The translations under genes were made by a program, and so were the position numbers. From contig CBDFHH010000005.1 of assembly GCA_965247665.1 (NCBI GenBank), positions 1,674,001 to 1,738,000 of the forward strand: a stretch of 64,000 bases of DNA, given 5' to 3'. Source of the stretch: CAUZWH01 sp965247665 (GTDB taxonomy: Bacteria > Pseudomonadota > Alphaproteobacteria > SHVV01). Within the stretch, counting starts at the first letter, position 1. Each line of letters starts with the position of its first letter. The notes beneath the pieces are model-generated. The model searched no databases and was not told the DNA's origin. It saw nothing but the letters and a program-made list of their open reading frames with translations. Below are positions 1 through 8,180 of this stretch, piece by piece.

Positions 1-2
1 CG

Positions 3-281
3 CGCGAGCATCTCGGCACCTCGGACAGGGGGGTGGCGATGATGCGGCGCGGCATAGGCGAGGCCATAGCGACGGTACGCGACGGCATCGACCCGCCCAA
101 TGTGCGGCGCAACGGCAAGCTGATGCCGACCTATGGCGGCGATTCCGCGATCCGGGTGCCGAAGGCGGCCGATCCGGCCGAAGACGCGTCGTTGATCCGC
201 AAGGCCGGCCGCGACCTGATCGACCGCTATGTCAAGCAGGGCGGCCACATCCCGCTGTGCGAGGCCAAAGCCGCGGAGTAG
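3..281 (+). CDS. Rieske-type aromatic ring-hydroxylating oxygenase alpha subunit, C-terminal end (partial)
   Basis: The frame is open from the window edge and ends at TAG 279-281. It begins REHLGTSDRGVAMMRRG, which resembles the C-terminal helix region of phthalate 4,5-dioxygenase-like Rieske oxygenases (typically an EHLGTTD..I...RR.L pattern). The Rieske cluster and mononuclear iron domains lie outside the window, so function rests on this short C-terminal match only. Two further Rieske alpha subunits occur downstream (12.7-16.2 kb), which fits a ring-hydroxylation gene neighbourhood. Family assignment is inference from about 90 residues. Confidence 0.55.
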   Translation, partial: REHLGTSDRGVAMMRRGIGEAIATVRDGIDPPNVRRNGKLMPTYGGDSAIRVPKAADPAEDASLIRKAGRDLIDRYVKQGGHIPLCEAKAAE

Positions 282-438
282 GGGCGCACGGCGGCGCAGC
301 GGCGTGATCGAGCCTCGACACTCGCCTTGCTCGGCGAGAATGCGGCGGATATCGCTAGACCAAGTCCGCGTCGCCAACGCGGTGAAGAATGCGCCCGACG
401 TGCGAGAGGTCTCCGTCAAGCGCGGCTAAACGTTGAAA

Positions 439-759
439 TCAATTTGGAAACTCTAACTCTTTGCTGATCTCATACACTTTTGCCTCCATTGACTTCGTGC
501 GAAGTCCACCCAAGGCTTCTTGAAAAGCTGCCATATGGGGTGTCTTGAAATGGGGTCCCAGTGCTTCCATTGATTCCCAGATCTCGTAGATGCGAATTAT
601 CATGGGATCGTTGATGTCAACTGAAGAGACATACTTCAAGCAACCAGATTCTTTTCGGGTTTTTTCGTCCATGATGCGGAACGCACCACGTACCTCATCG
701 ACGGAATCTTCCTCCTCAAGGACAACTTCTACTGCAACAATTATCATGACATTCCTCAC
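439..759 (-). CDS. Antibiotic biosynthesis monooxygenase (ABM/YgiN-like) domain protein
   Basis: This 106-residue protein has the size and pattern of a single ABM ferredoxin-like fold: an N-terminal strand (MIIVAVEVVL), a central SGCLKY segment, the strand-plus-helix IIRIYEIWESMEAL, then HFKTPHMAAFQEAL. Members are cofactor-independent monooxygenases or small dimeric quinol monooxygenases acting in the cytoplasm. Base composition is visibly more AT-rich than the flanking genes, and it lies next to a transposase remnant, so it may have arrived with that element. The start ATG at 759 overlaps the end of the transposase remnant by a few bases. Confidence 0.7.
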   Translation of the reverse strand: MRNVMIIVAVEVVLEEEDSVDEVRGAFRIMDEKTRKESGCLKYVSSVDINDPMIIRIYEIWESMEALGPHFKTPHMAAFQEALGGLRTKSMEAKVYEISKELEFPN

Positions 760-914
760 ATAACTGTGTTCATGGTTGGAGGTGGAGGCGGGTCGCCCAT
801 GCAGTGATTGAGATTGCGGATGTAGTTCTGTGCCGATAGGAAACCAAAGGCTTTGTGGATGATGATTTTCGCTTTGTTGTTCAATCCTTCGGCTCGCGCG
901 TTATGGATCGGGAC
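756..914 (-). pseudogene. ISL3-family transposase, C-terminal remnant
   Basis: The last 52 residues of this frame read VPIHNARAEGLNNKAK, then KAFGFLSAQNYIRNLNHCMG. This matches the end of DDE transposases of the ISL3 (IS204/IS1001/IS1165) family, where an NARAEG.NNKAK motif precedes an aromatic-rich C-terminus. Nothing upstream in any frame restores the DDE catalytic core: by about 986 the sequence is already the cyclase gene. Only the 3' end of an old insertion therefore survives. No inverted repeats were recognised. Confidence 0.65.
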
Positions 915-985
915 ACGAAAGTAGAGGCGTACCTTCCGTTCCTTGGGGATTTTCCCGCAGACCGAGGTCGTGACCGATGCGAAGC

Positions 986-2314
986 TCAAGGGAGAGGCGG
1001 GGGCTCGGCCTTGACTTCGGGTATCGGCCCGTCCGGGTCGGTCTCTTCGCTCGGCGCCAGCGTGTACAGCTCCTGGGTCTTGCGCACGCCACGCAGGGCG
1101 TAGCGGCCGAGCGAGACAAGCCGGGACCGGCATTGTCCGGCCGCCGCGGCGAAGGCCGAAGAGATGACGACGTCCTGATCGAGCGACGCGCACATCGCCT
1201 CGATCCGGCTCGCCTCGTTGACCGCAGGGCCTATGACCGTGAAATCGAGGCGGTCGCGTGCGCCGATGTTGCCGTACATCACATTGCCGAGGTGAAGCGC
1301 AAGGTACATGTCGGCCACCGGAAGTCCGGCGGCGCGGCGCTCTGCGTTGAGCGACGCCATTCGGGCCAGGGCTTCCTCCGCGGCATCGAGCGCGCTCGGG
1401 CAAACATCGGCGCGCTCATCGTCGAGCTTGAAGATCGCAAGCAACCCATCGCCGAGGAACTTTAGTACCTCGCCGCCGCGCTGCTGTACCGGCTCGACCA
1501 TGCATTCGAAATACTCGTTGAGCATGGTGATAAGCTGATCCTGCGGCGCGCGGTCGGCGATCCGGGTGAAGCCCTGCAGATCGCAGTACCACAGCACCGC
1601 GCGGATGGTTCCCGCGGAACCGCGTTGAATTTCACCGCTTAGCACGCGTTGCCCGGCGTCCCGGCCGAGATATGTGCCGACGACGTCGTAGGCCATGCGG
1701 TTAGTGGACGCGCCCTTGAAGGCGAGCGCAAAGACCGGCAGGAGTTGCTCGACCAAAACAATGTCATCCGCGCTGAAGCCGCCGGGCCGGTCGGTCGTCC
1801 ACGACGAGACGATGGCGCCGGGTTCAGTACTCTCAGGATCCAATCCGTCGAGGTGACCAAAAGGGGTCAACAGTGCCAAGTAATCGGTCGTCCCACCTTC
1901 GCGGAGTTCGTCGAGCACCGGAAATTCGGAGCGCACGTTGGTCGCTTCGAGCCGCTGGCGCAGCTTCTGGGTCTTGGTCGTCGCCATGTGGTGAAACGGG
2001 CTCTTCTCCCAGGCCTCGCTCGCCTTGCTCGTTTCGACCTGCGTGCGGTCCCAGCCCTGCTGTTTGACCTCACTCTCGCCGCGGTTCCACTCGAATGTGT
2101 TGCCGGAGTAGATTGGATGCAGCGTGCGCTGCCCGACAAAGCCGCGTTTGAGTGGGACCCCGCCAGCGACGAGTCGCTCGCAGAACCCGCGCACAAGATT
2201 GTTCTCGGACGCTCCGCTCAGCCCCTCGGCGACGATCCACTCGGCGATCTCTAAGGTGCTCTTGAGGTCCATCTTGCCGGCAAACACGGATGTCGTTGCA
2301 ATTTGGCTGTCCAT
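986..2314 (-). CDS. Class III adenylate/guanylate cyclase
   Basis: A C-terminal class III nucleotidyl cyclase domain (about residues 225-410) is clear. The metal-binding block WYCDLQGFTRIAD is followed by GGEVLKFLGDGLLAIF with the second conserved Asp, then GNVMYGNIGARDRLDFTVIGPAVNEASRIE. The N-terminal 220 residues are a less conserved sensory region without membrane segments, so the enzyme is probably cytosolic. It would make cAMP or cGMP; substrate choice cannot be read by eye. I chose ATG at 2314 because an AAGG-type ribosome site lies upstream; a GTG at 2326 is an alternative. It is flanked by transposase debris and a 430-bp gap, so it appears monocistronic. Confidence 0.85.
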   Translation of the reverse strand: MDSQIATTSVFAGKMDLKSTLEIAEWIVAEGLSGASENNLVRGFCERLVAGGVPLKRGFVGQRTLHPIYSGNTFEWNRGESEVKQQGWDRTQVETSKASEAWEKSPFHHMATTKTQKLRQRLEATNVRSEFPVLDELREGGTTDYLALLTPFGHLDGLDPESTEPGAIVSSWTTDRPGGFSADDIVLVEQLLPVFALAFKGASTNRMAYDVVGTYLGRDAGQRVLSGEIQRGSAGTIRAVLWYCDLQGFTRIADRAPQDQLITMLNEYFECMVEPVQQRGGEVLKFLGDGLLAIFKLDDERADVCPSALDAAEEALARMASLNAERRAAGLPVADMYLALHLGNVMYGNIGARDRLDFTVIGPAVNEASRIEAMCASLDQDVVISSAFAAAAGQCRSRLVSLGRYALRGVRKTQELYTLAPSEETDPDGPIPEVKAEPPPLP

Positions 2315-2326
2315 CGTAACGGTCAC

Positions 2327-2752
2327 TACCTTAGGACGGGACGCACCACCCCGGCTTCGGCAGTGACCTTGGAACCGTGGAACTCAAGCCTGAGCCGACG
2401 GTCAAATCCAGCCTCAGAACCCCATCTTTCGACGCACCTATCGGGTGAGCCATACACCGGAATTTGGGCGCGCTAACATCAAATTGCAAGGTCTAGCCCC
2501 GGTGCTCCCCTTGCTCGGCAAGTGCACGGTGAAGGTCAAGCAGGCCAGCACCCGGTCCGTAGGTCTGCCACCAAAGTCTCAATCCGATAACGACCGTGAC
2601 GCCGGCAGGGGTCACAGGTCAGTGTCAACGAGCCGCGCGGTTCCAGATCGCACAGCCGCACCGCGCCACAGCCGGGAGCAGGTTGGGGGAGGGGAAAGCG
2701 CGCCATGGCGGCTCGCAGGACACGTCTGGAATTCAGATCAGTTGAGGACCGC
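2327..2752. other. Intergenic gap, no supported gene
   Basis: This 426-bp stretch between the divergently placed cyclase and the VOC gene holds short open frames on both strands, but none has a plausible start, ribosome site or recognisable family pattern. No clear terminator or repeat was seen. Confidence 0.5.
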
Positions 2753-3205
2753 TCAAGGGTGCGCTTGATAGCCGGTTGATCCTTCGCCCGCGCCTCGCGT
2801 CTCCGGTTCTGCTCCGGCGTAGGCATCCAATTCGATCACATTCTGATCGGGGTCACGGATAAACACAGCCTGCAGGTCCTTGAACGAGAATTGGCCGCTT
2901 AGGGCAATGCCCTGTTCGGCCAGGAATTGCTTGGCGGCGGCGATCGAGGTGACCTTGAACGAGACGTGGGTAATGCCGGGATGCTTCTCGCCCACATCCA
3001 TTAGAATGTTCTTGTCATTGGGCATATCGGCCGGGCCGAGCAGATTGATAACGACCCCCGACGGATGCTGCATGATGACGGGATGACCCTTTTCGAAGCC
3101 GGTGTCGGAGATCGTCTGGAAGCCCAATCGCTCATAGAAGGCAATGGAGACTGATTTGTCGCTGACCCGGAAGCCGACGTGATCTACTTTTTCAATTTCA
3201 AGCAT
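2753..3205 (-). CDS. VOC superfamily (glyoxalase/bleomycin-resistance/dioxygenase fold) protein
   Basis: The 150-residue protein starts MLEIEKVDHVGFRVSDKS and continues AIAFYERLGFQ-like, the classic first beta-alpha-beta module of VOC proteins. A second module starts GITHVSFKVTSI and ends with AVFIRDPDQNVIELDAY. Potential metal ligands are His9 (first module), His79 and the terminal Glu of NVIELD. VOC proteins include glyoxalases, extradiol dioxygenases and resistance proteins; the substrate here is unknown. A GAG-rich site precedes ATG 3205. The last ~20 residues (EPETRGAGEGSTGY...) are low complexity. Confidence 0.8.
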   Translation of the reverse strand: MLEIEKVDHVGFRVSDKSVSIAFYERLGFQTISDTGFEKGHPVIMQHPSGVVINLLGPADMPNDKNILMDVGEKHPGITHVSFKVTSIAAAKQFLAEQGIALSGQFSFKDLQAVFIRDPDQNVIELDAYAGAEPETRGAGEGSTGYQAHP

Positions 3206-3478
3206 TTGGTGTTACTCCTACTTGCTCTCGCCCAACCGGGGCAAAGCCCTTCTACCTCGGCCACTCTCAATGCAACGCCTCGTGTCCGCGCTCGCGTAGC
3301 TGCTCCTTGACCGCCGACAGAATCCTCATCCATACACGCTGCCCATCACGCTCTGCCTCCCGCCGCCACATCAGGCCGGTCCAGCGTTTGGCAAAAGGCC
3401 GATGGTGGTCCGTTCCAACTGGATATGGCCCGTCGCGGCGTGCGATGGCGTGGCCAGCCTTCGTGCGACGATTTCGAC

Positions 3479-4894
3479 CTATTCACTGGATTGATGCGGC
3501 TTCCAGTTTTGGAGCATCTTCACAATGCTTCGGCTGTTGTGCTGTCTTGCTAAATCCACAGGACGTTGGCCGTTCTTGGTCCGCGCCTTGATATTTGCGC
3601 CATGCTCAAGCAGTGCTTCGACAATTGCAGGCTCCTTGTTTATCTGAGCTGCCAAGTGGAGCGGGGTATAGCCCGTCTTCTTGATCCTCGCGTCGATGTC
3701 CGAGCCACGCTCGACTAGGGAACCGATCACGGCAGGATTCTGGTGGTTCCGGGCTGCCCAATGCAGCGGAGTTGGGCCATTCTTGGCTCGAGCGTTGATG
3801 TCGGCGCCACGTTCGAGCAGCAAGTCGATTACATCAACAGCTTTTTTATTCCAGACTGCCCAATGCAGCAGCGTAGCCCCGTTCTTAGCCCGTACCCCGA
3901 TGTCGGCGCCGCGCTCCAGCAGCAAGTCGAACACCGCCGAGTTGGTGTTGTATTGAGCCGCCCAATGCAGCAGCGTAGCCCCGTTCTTAGCCCGTACCTT
4001 GATGTCGGCGCCGCGCTCCAGTAGCAAGTCGAACACCGCCGAGTTGGTGTTGTATCGAGCCGCCCAATGCAGCGGCGTAGCCCCATTCTTAGCCCGTACC
4101 TTGATGTCGGCGCCGCGCTCCAGCAGCAAGTCGATTACATCAATAGCTTTTCTATTTCCGGCCGCCCAATGCAGCGGCGTAGACCCATTCTTAGCCCGTG
4201 CCCCGATGTCGACGCCGCGCGCCAGCAGCAAGTCGAACACCTCCGAGTTGGTGTTGTGCCAGGCCGCCCAATGCAGCGGCGTAGCCCCATTCTTAGCCCG
4301 TACCTTGATATCTGCGCCACGCTCGAGCAGCAGTTCAATAACCGCAGAGTTCCTGGTGTTCATGATCGCCGCATGCAGCGGGGTCCTGCCGTCCTTGGTA
4401 GCCGCCTTGATGTCCGCGCCGCGTTCGAGCAGCAATTCGATAACCGCAGGATTGTCGTTGTTCCAGGCCGCATGATGTAGCGGAGTTTCGCCACGTTCCT
4501 TGCTGCGCGCGCGGATATCGGCACCGCGGTCGAGCAGCAACTCGATGACTGCGGGGTCGCCGTTGCTACCCGCTGCCGAATGCAGCGGCGTTGCGTCAAA
4601 ATTCTTGGTGCGCGCGTTGATGTCGGCTCCCCGCTCGAGCAGTAACTCGATAGCTGCAGGGTTCTCATTGTTACATGCCGCCCAATGCAGGGGGGGGGTA
4701 AAGCCAGAGCTCTTGGTCAGCGCCATGACGTCGGCCCCGCGATCGAGAAGCAATTCGATAAGCGCGGGATTCTCGTTATTCCGCGCCGCAAAATGCAGCA
4801 GCGTAGCGCCTTTGTCTGTCCAGGTTTTGATGTTCACGCCACGATCCAGTTCTAACTGGACGTCCGGCGACGTAGACAAGGTGATCTGATCCAT
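3479..4894 (-). CDS. Ankyrin-repeat protein (12 repeats plus capping repeat)
   Basis: From ATG 4894 this encodes 471 residues made almost wholly of ankyrin repeats of 34-36 residues. The recurring unit is G.TPLHWAA..N...VI.LLLERGADI..R.KN. I count twelve full repeats and a degenerate C-terminal cap (GQRPVDLARQHN). Repeats 6 to 10 are nearly identical to one another in DNA as well as protein, which points to recent internal expansion. There is no signal peptide or membrane segment. Ankyrin arrays mediate protein-protein contacts; the partner is unknown. The open frame extends upstream to 5005, but those codons are antisense to an ABC ATPase remnant, so I take MDQITLS as the start. Confidence 0.85.
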   Translation of the reverse strand: MDQITLSTSPDVQLELDRGVNIKTWTDKGATLLHFAARNNENPALIELLLDRGADVMALTKSSGFTPPLHWAACNNENPAAIELLLERGADINARTKNFDATPLHSAAGSNGDPAVIELLLDRGADIRARSKERGETPLHHAAWNNDNPAVIELLLERGADIKAATKDGRTPLHAAIMNTRNSAVIELLLERGADIKVRAKNGATPLHWAAWHNTNSEVFDLLLARGVDIGARAKNGSTPLHWAAGNRKAIDVIDLLLERGADIKVRAKNGATPLHWAARYNTNSAVFDLLLERGADIKVRAKNGATLLHWAAQYNTNSAVFDLLLERGADIGVRAKNGATLLHWAVWNKKAVDVIDLLLERGADINARAKNGPTPLHWAARNHQNPAVIGSLVERGSDIDARIKKTGYTPLHLAAQINKEPAIVEALLEHGANIKARTKNGQRPVDLARQHNSRSIVKMLQNWKPHQSSE

Positions 4895-4916
4895 ATCGCA
4901 GAACTGAAGGTAATGA

Positions 4917-5159
4917 CGGCCAAGTGAATCGCAGGTGATCGTGCTGTCCGGACGCCCCGCATCCACCCAATATGTGATGGACGTACCGTTCGGGCCGGTT
5001 CGCACCTTGCAAGACCTTTACACGCCGGAAACAACCGAGATGCTGGTCGAACTCCGGCGCCAGATCGAGATCGCTCAGAGACATATTGCCCAGGGACATG
5101 CGGTGGAAAATCGCGCACGAGAAGGCCGTGCCCAAGCCGAGGGCGGGGCGAACGCTTGA
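4917..5159 (+). pseudogene. ABC transporter ATP-binding protein, C-terminal remnant
   Basis: The frame reads QVIVLSGRPAS, matching the D-loop/H-loop-distal segment RVVVLS.RPG of nitrate/taurine/sulfonate-type ABC ATPases. About 65 more residues follow, and it ends at TGA 5157-5159. An in-frame TGA at 4914-4916 and the start of the ankyrin gene on the other strand replace everything upstream, so Walker A, signature and Walker B motifs are all missing. The stop overlaps the permease TTG start, the usual arrangement of an SsuB-SsuC operon. The ankyrin gene therefore marks an insertion or rearrangement junction near 4900-4920. Confidence 0.65.
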
Positions 5160-5921
5160 GCAAGTTGCGCGAGACCGCGATTCCGATCGCAGCGACCGCG
5201 ATATTCCTGCTGTTCTGGGAGTGGCTGGTGTGGGTGAATGGCTGGCCGAATTACAAGATGGCCTCGCCCTCCGACCTCGGGCCCGCGTTCTGGAAGTTTC
5301 GTTGGTTGTTCTTCCAGTATGGTTGGGACACGCTGTGGCGAACCGTGGCCGGACTGACTCTCTCGGTTTTGGTCGGGACGCTGCTCGGCATGATCATGGG
5401 CAATTCAAAGGTCATGCGTGAGGCGCTCTACCCGCTGCTCGTCGGCTTCAACGCCATTCCCAAGGCGACCGTGGTGCCGGTGGTTGCGCTGATGTTCGTG
5501 GGCGCCCACGACATGAACACGGTCCTAATCGCTTTCCTGATCTCGTTCTTCCCGATCGCGGTCTCGATCTCCCTCGGTCTGTCGACCCTGGAGCCGGAAT
5601 ATCGCGACATCTTGCGGTCGCTCGGCGCAAGCCGATTCACGGTCTTCCGAAAGATTGCGCTGCCCAAGACGCTGCCCGAGTTCTTCGGTGCGCTTTAAAG
5701 TGGCCGTGACGCTCGCCTTTATCGGCACCAATCTGATGGAGATCGTGGAACCGCACGGCAGAGGTCTTGGCCACCTCTTTGATAGCGGCCGAATCAGCGC
5801 GGACTACCCGCTGATGTTCGCGGTCCTGATGGCACTCGCCTTTCTCGGGATCCTGCTGTACTACGTTGTCGTCGTCCTTGAGCGAATATTTGCCGGTTGG
5901 GCCGAGCGGGCCGAGACCTGA
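5156..5921 (+). pseudogene. ABC transporter permease (SsuC/TauC-like) with frameshift
   Basis: The first 180 codons encode an inner-membrane permease with several hydrophobic segments. It carries the EAA loop EYRDILRSLGASRFTVFRKIALP, which contacts the ATPase. The frame then stops at TAA 5696-5698. The other frame continues the family sequence without a break (KVAVTLAFIGTNLMEI to AERAET, ending 5921). Removing one T from the GCTTTAAAG context near 5692-5697 restores a complete ~254-residue permease. The domain family imports sulfonates, nitrate, aromatic or pyrimidine-like compounds. This is either a real inactivating indel or a sequencing error. Confidence 0.75.
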
Positions 5922-6104
5922 CGGTCCCGGAGCGACTCGCTTTGATGATGCGGTCTGCCGGCGCGATCCCGCTTAACCCGGCGTCGTCCCGGCAGTCCGC
6001 ATTAATCGAAGATACCGCCGGCCCCTGTCCCCGCTCACAATGCAGCCGAGGGGCACGCCTCCGCGAACGGCGATGCGACGCGATTTGGGTGGAGAGCGGC
6101 GGAT

Positions 6105-6395
6105 TTGCCGGATGGCGACCCGCTTGATCTGACCCTTTCGGACGCCAGGACGGCGCTCCGCAAGAAAGCGTTCTCGGGCCGTGAGAAAGCGCGCCCGGGC
6201 CGCGAATATGTCGAAACGTCGATCGGACGGTGCGAGGCGAAGTCCGACCTCAACGCGCCGGTCGCGGATGCCCTGTTCACGCCGGCGCCTTTCTCGGAGC
6301 CAAGGCGAACATGCACAAGTTGGCGTTCGGCATCACCACCAACAACGCGGTCACCGGGTCAACTATCCACCATTACCAAGGCGATAGATGATTCT
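6105..6395 (+). pseudogene. Amidase (GatA/AS family) remnant, deleted and frameshifted
   Basis: One frame gives PLDLTLSDARTALRKKAFS, then REYVETSIGRCEAKSDLNA, which is the typical N-terminus of amidase-signature enzymes. From about 6281 a second frame gives GAFLGAKANMHKLAFGITTNN, matching the GA.LLGKTNMHE.A.G..T.N block that normally lies ~60 residues further on. The catalytic Lys region between them is missing, and the frame then stops at TAG 6386-6388. It is a short decayed copy, distinct from the intact amidase at 9.6 kb. The rest of 5922-6605 shows no recognisable gene. Confidence 0.55.
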
Positions 6396-6605
6396 CTGCG
6401 GTGCCTCAACGCCCATCGCGGCATTAATATCCCGGGTTCCCGGAGGCGAAGGGATGAGCCTTCGAATACAATCACATGGATTTGAAGGCTATTCGGGAAC
6501 CGTCGGATAACATGAGGCATCGCTTGAAGTCCGGTGATTGCGCGACCGTCCGGGTCGAGCCGGTAGGGAATTCTTGAGCGAGCAGTGCTGTGGACGAAGT
6601 GCCGG

Positions 6606-7457
6606 ATGCGCGAAGATTACAGCAGAATTGACGTTCAGCCCGCGACCGGTGCACTCGGCGCCGATGTTCTCGGCGTTGATCTCGCGGAGAGACTCGACAA
6701 CGAGACTTTCTCGGAAATTTACGACGCGTTCCTTGATCACCTGGTCCTGTTCTTCCGTGACCAGCAACTGACACCCGACCAACTCAAGGATTTCGCTCGC
6801 CGCTTCGGCGACCTCCACGTCCATCCGCTGACCGAGGGAATGGCGGGGCACCCGGAAATCGTCGAGGTCATCAAGGAGCAGAACGAGCGTCACAATTGGG
6901 GAGACGGCTGGCACACCGATCTACCGATTCTCGAAGAACCGCCGCTGGGCTCGGTGCTGTATGCGCGCGAGGTTCCCCCGTTCAGCGGGGACACACATTT
7001 CGCCAACATGTACCTCGCCTACGAGACGCTGTCCGACACCATGAAGGATGTGCTCGAAGGGCTTCGCTGCGTGTACCGGGCGGGCGTCGCCAACTACAGC
7101 CGGTTCCAAGGCATGATCGCGATCGAGGGTGCCGGAGACTTGGTTGCCGCGCACCCTATCGTACGGACCCATCCGGTGACCGGCAAAAAGGCGCTCTATC
7201 TCCATCGCAAGATCGGCAAATCCATCGAGGGCATGAAACCCAAAGAGAGCTTTGTCATCCTCGAGTTTCTCTACGACCACGCGCAAAATCCCGATTTCTC
7301 GTGCCGCTTTCACTGGCGCACAAATTCGATCGCCATGTGGGACAACCGCTGTGCTCAACATCGAGTCAGTGGCGACTATTTCTATTCCGAGCGGGGCATC
7401 AGCCCCGGACGCAGGCACCTTCATAGGTTGACGATCAAAGGAGACCGGCCGTTGTGA
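6606..7457 (+). CDS. TauD/TfdA-family 2-oxoglutarate/Fe(II) dioxygenase
   Basis: This ~283-residue protein carries the TauD fold signatures. The HxD facial-triad motif is in GWHTDLPILEEPP (about residues 104-106). The block HPVTGKKALYLHRK and the distal MWDNRCAQHRVSGDY supply the second iron His, and a C-terminal Arg (R.LHRLTIKG) would bind 2-oxoglutarate. Relatives hydroxylate taurine, sulfonates, chlorophenoxyacetates or alkyl sulfates. It follows the broken ABC transporter genes, which suggests an imported sulfonate or organic acid as substrate, but that is inference. ATG 6606 fits family length; a GTG at 6585 is possible. Confidence 0.88.
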   Translation: MREDYSRIDVQPATGALGADVLGVDLAERLDNETFSEIYDAFLDHLVLFFRDQQLTPDQLKDFARRFGDLHVHPLTEGMAGHPEIVEVIKEQNERHNWGDGWHTDLPILEEPPLGSVLYAREVPPFSGDTHFANMYLAYETLSDTMKDVLEGLRCVYRAGVANYSRFQGMIAIEGAGDLVAAHPIVRTHPVTGKKALYLHRKIGKSIEGMKPKESFVILEFLYDHAQNPDFSCRFHWRTNSIAMWDNRCAQHRVSGDYFYSERGISPGRRHLHRLTIKGDRPL

Positions 7458-7618
7458 TCAGGGGCGGGAACGCGGGCGGTTTCTCGGCCCGGCGCAGCGG
7501 CGCTGCGGCCGCGCGCCAAGTGCCGGTCGCCGCGCATTAAGATGCGCTTGAATCGCCGGCCGCTATTGTGTATCCCCTGCGCCGCAATTTCCGGTCCAAA
7601 GGAGAGTCGGCGATAGCC

Positions 7619-8056
7619 ATGAGCGAAACGACAGCTTCGAAAAGTAAACCTAACAAATCAGACAGCGACGCGGGCGCATCGAAAGCCAACGGTGAGAGCG
7701 GCAAATCTGACGGTGGCAAGCCGGCCCGCGAATCGGTGGGCGGGGCCAATGAAGTCCACTACGGCTACTTTTCGAACGTCCGCACCGCAGAGTATCGCGA
7801 TGGTTGGGACGCGATCTGGGGCCAGGGGAAAAGCAGCCGGTCGCAGCCTTCCACCGTGGCCAAAAGGAATACCCGCCGCCGGCCGACAACCCCGATCCGG
7901 CTCAACCTCGATATCGACGATCTGCCAGACGATCTCCGCGCCGGTCTCGCCGAAGTAGCCCGGGCCAAGCTCAAGAAATCGCGTGTCAACTACGACAAAC
8001 GCAATCAGGCCGGCGCCGTCGATTGGCAGATCGAATGCCGGGTCAAGCGCTCTTGA
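7619..8056 (+). CDS. Hypothetical protein, 145 aa, Ser/Lys-rich N-terminus
   Basis: I do not recognise this family. A GGAGAG ribosome site sits about 12 bases before ATG 7619. Residues 1-45 are low complexity and polar (MSETTASKSKPNKSDSD and onward, rich in Ser, Lys, Gly). A more ordered part follows: EVHYGYFSNVRTAEYRDGWDAIWG and RLNLDIDDLPDDLRAGLAEVARAKLKKSR. There is no signal peptide or membrane segment. It lies between two TauD-type dioxygenases in the same orientation. The ordered half could be a small nucleic-acid- or protein-binding module; that is a guess. Confidence 0.6.
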   Translation: MSETTASKSKPNKSDSDAGASKANGESGKSDGGKPARESVGGANEVHYGYFSNVRTAEYRDGWDAIWGQGKSSRSQPSTVAKRNTRRRPTTPIRLNLDIDDLPDDLRAGLAEVARAKLKKSRVNYDKRNQAGAVDWQIECRVKRS

Positions 8057-8180
8057 AGCGAGTCTCCGCGAACCCTCGACAACACCGACCTGTCGCCGCG
8101 ACGACGCATCGTTCCGGACCGGCTCGCCGGAGCATTCGCCAGCGGCCATAGTGCGGTCCCGGTGAGGGTCAATCACGACC

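Noticed and set aside
3479..5005. Longer ankyrin protein starting at ATG 5005
   Set aside because: The first 37 codons are antisense to an ABC ATPase fragment and not ankyrin-like; MDQITLS at 4894 is a better start.
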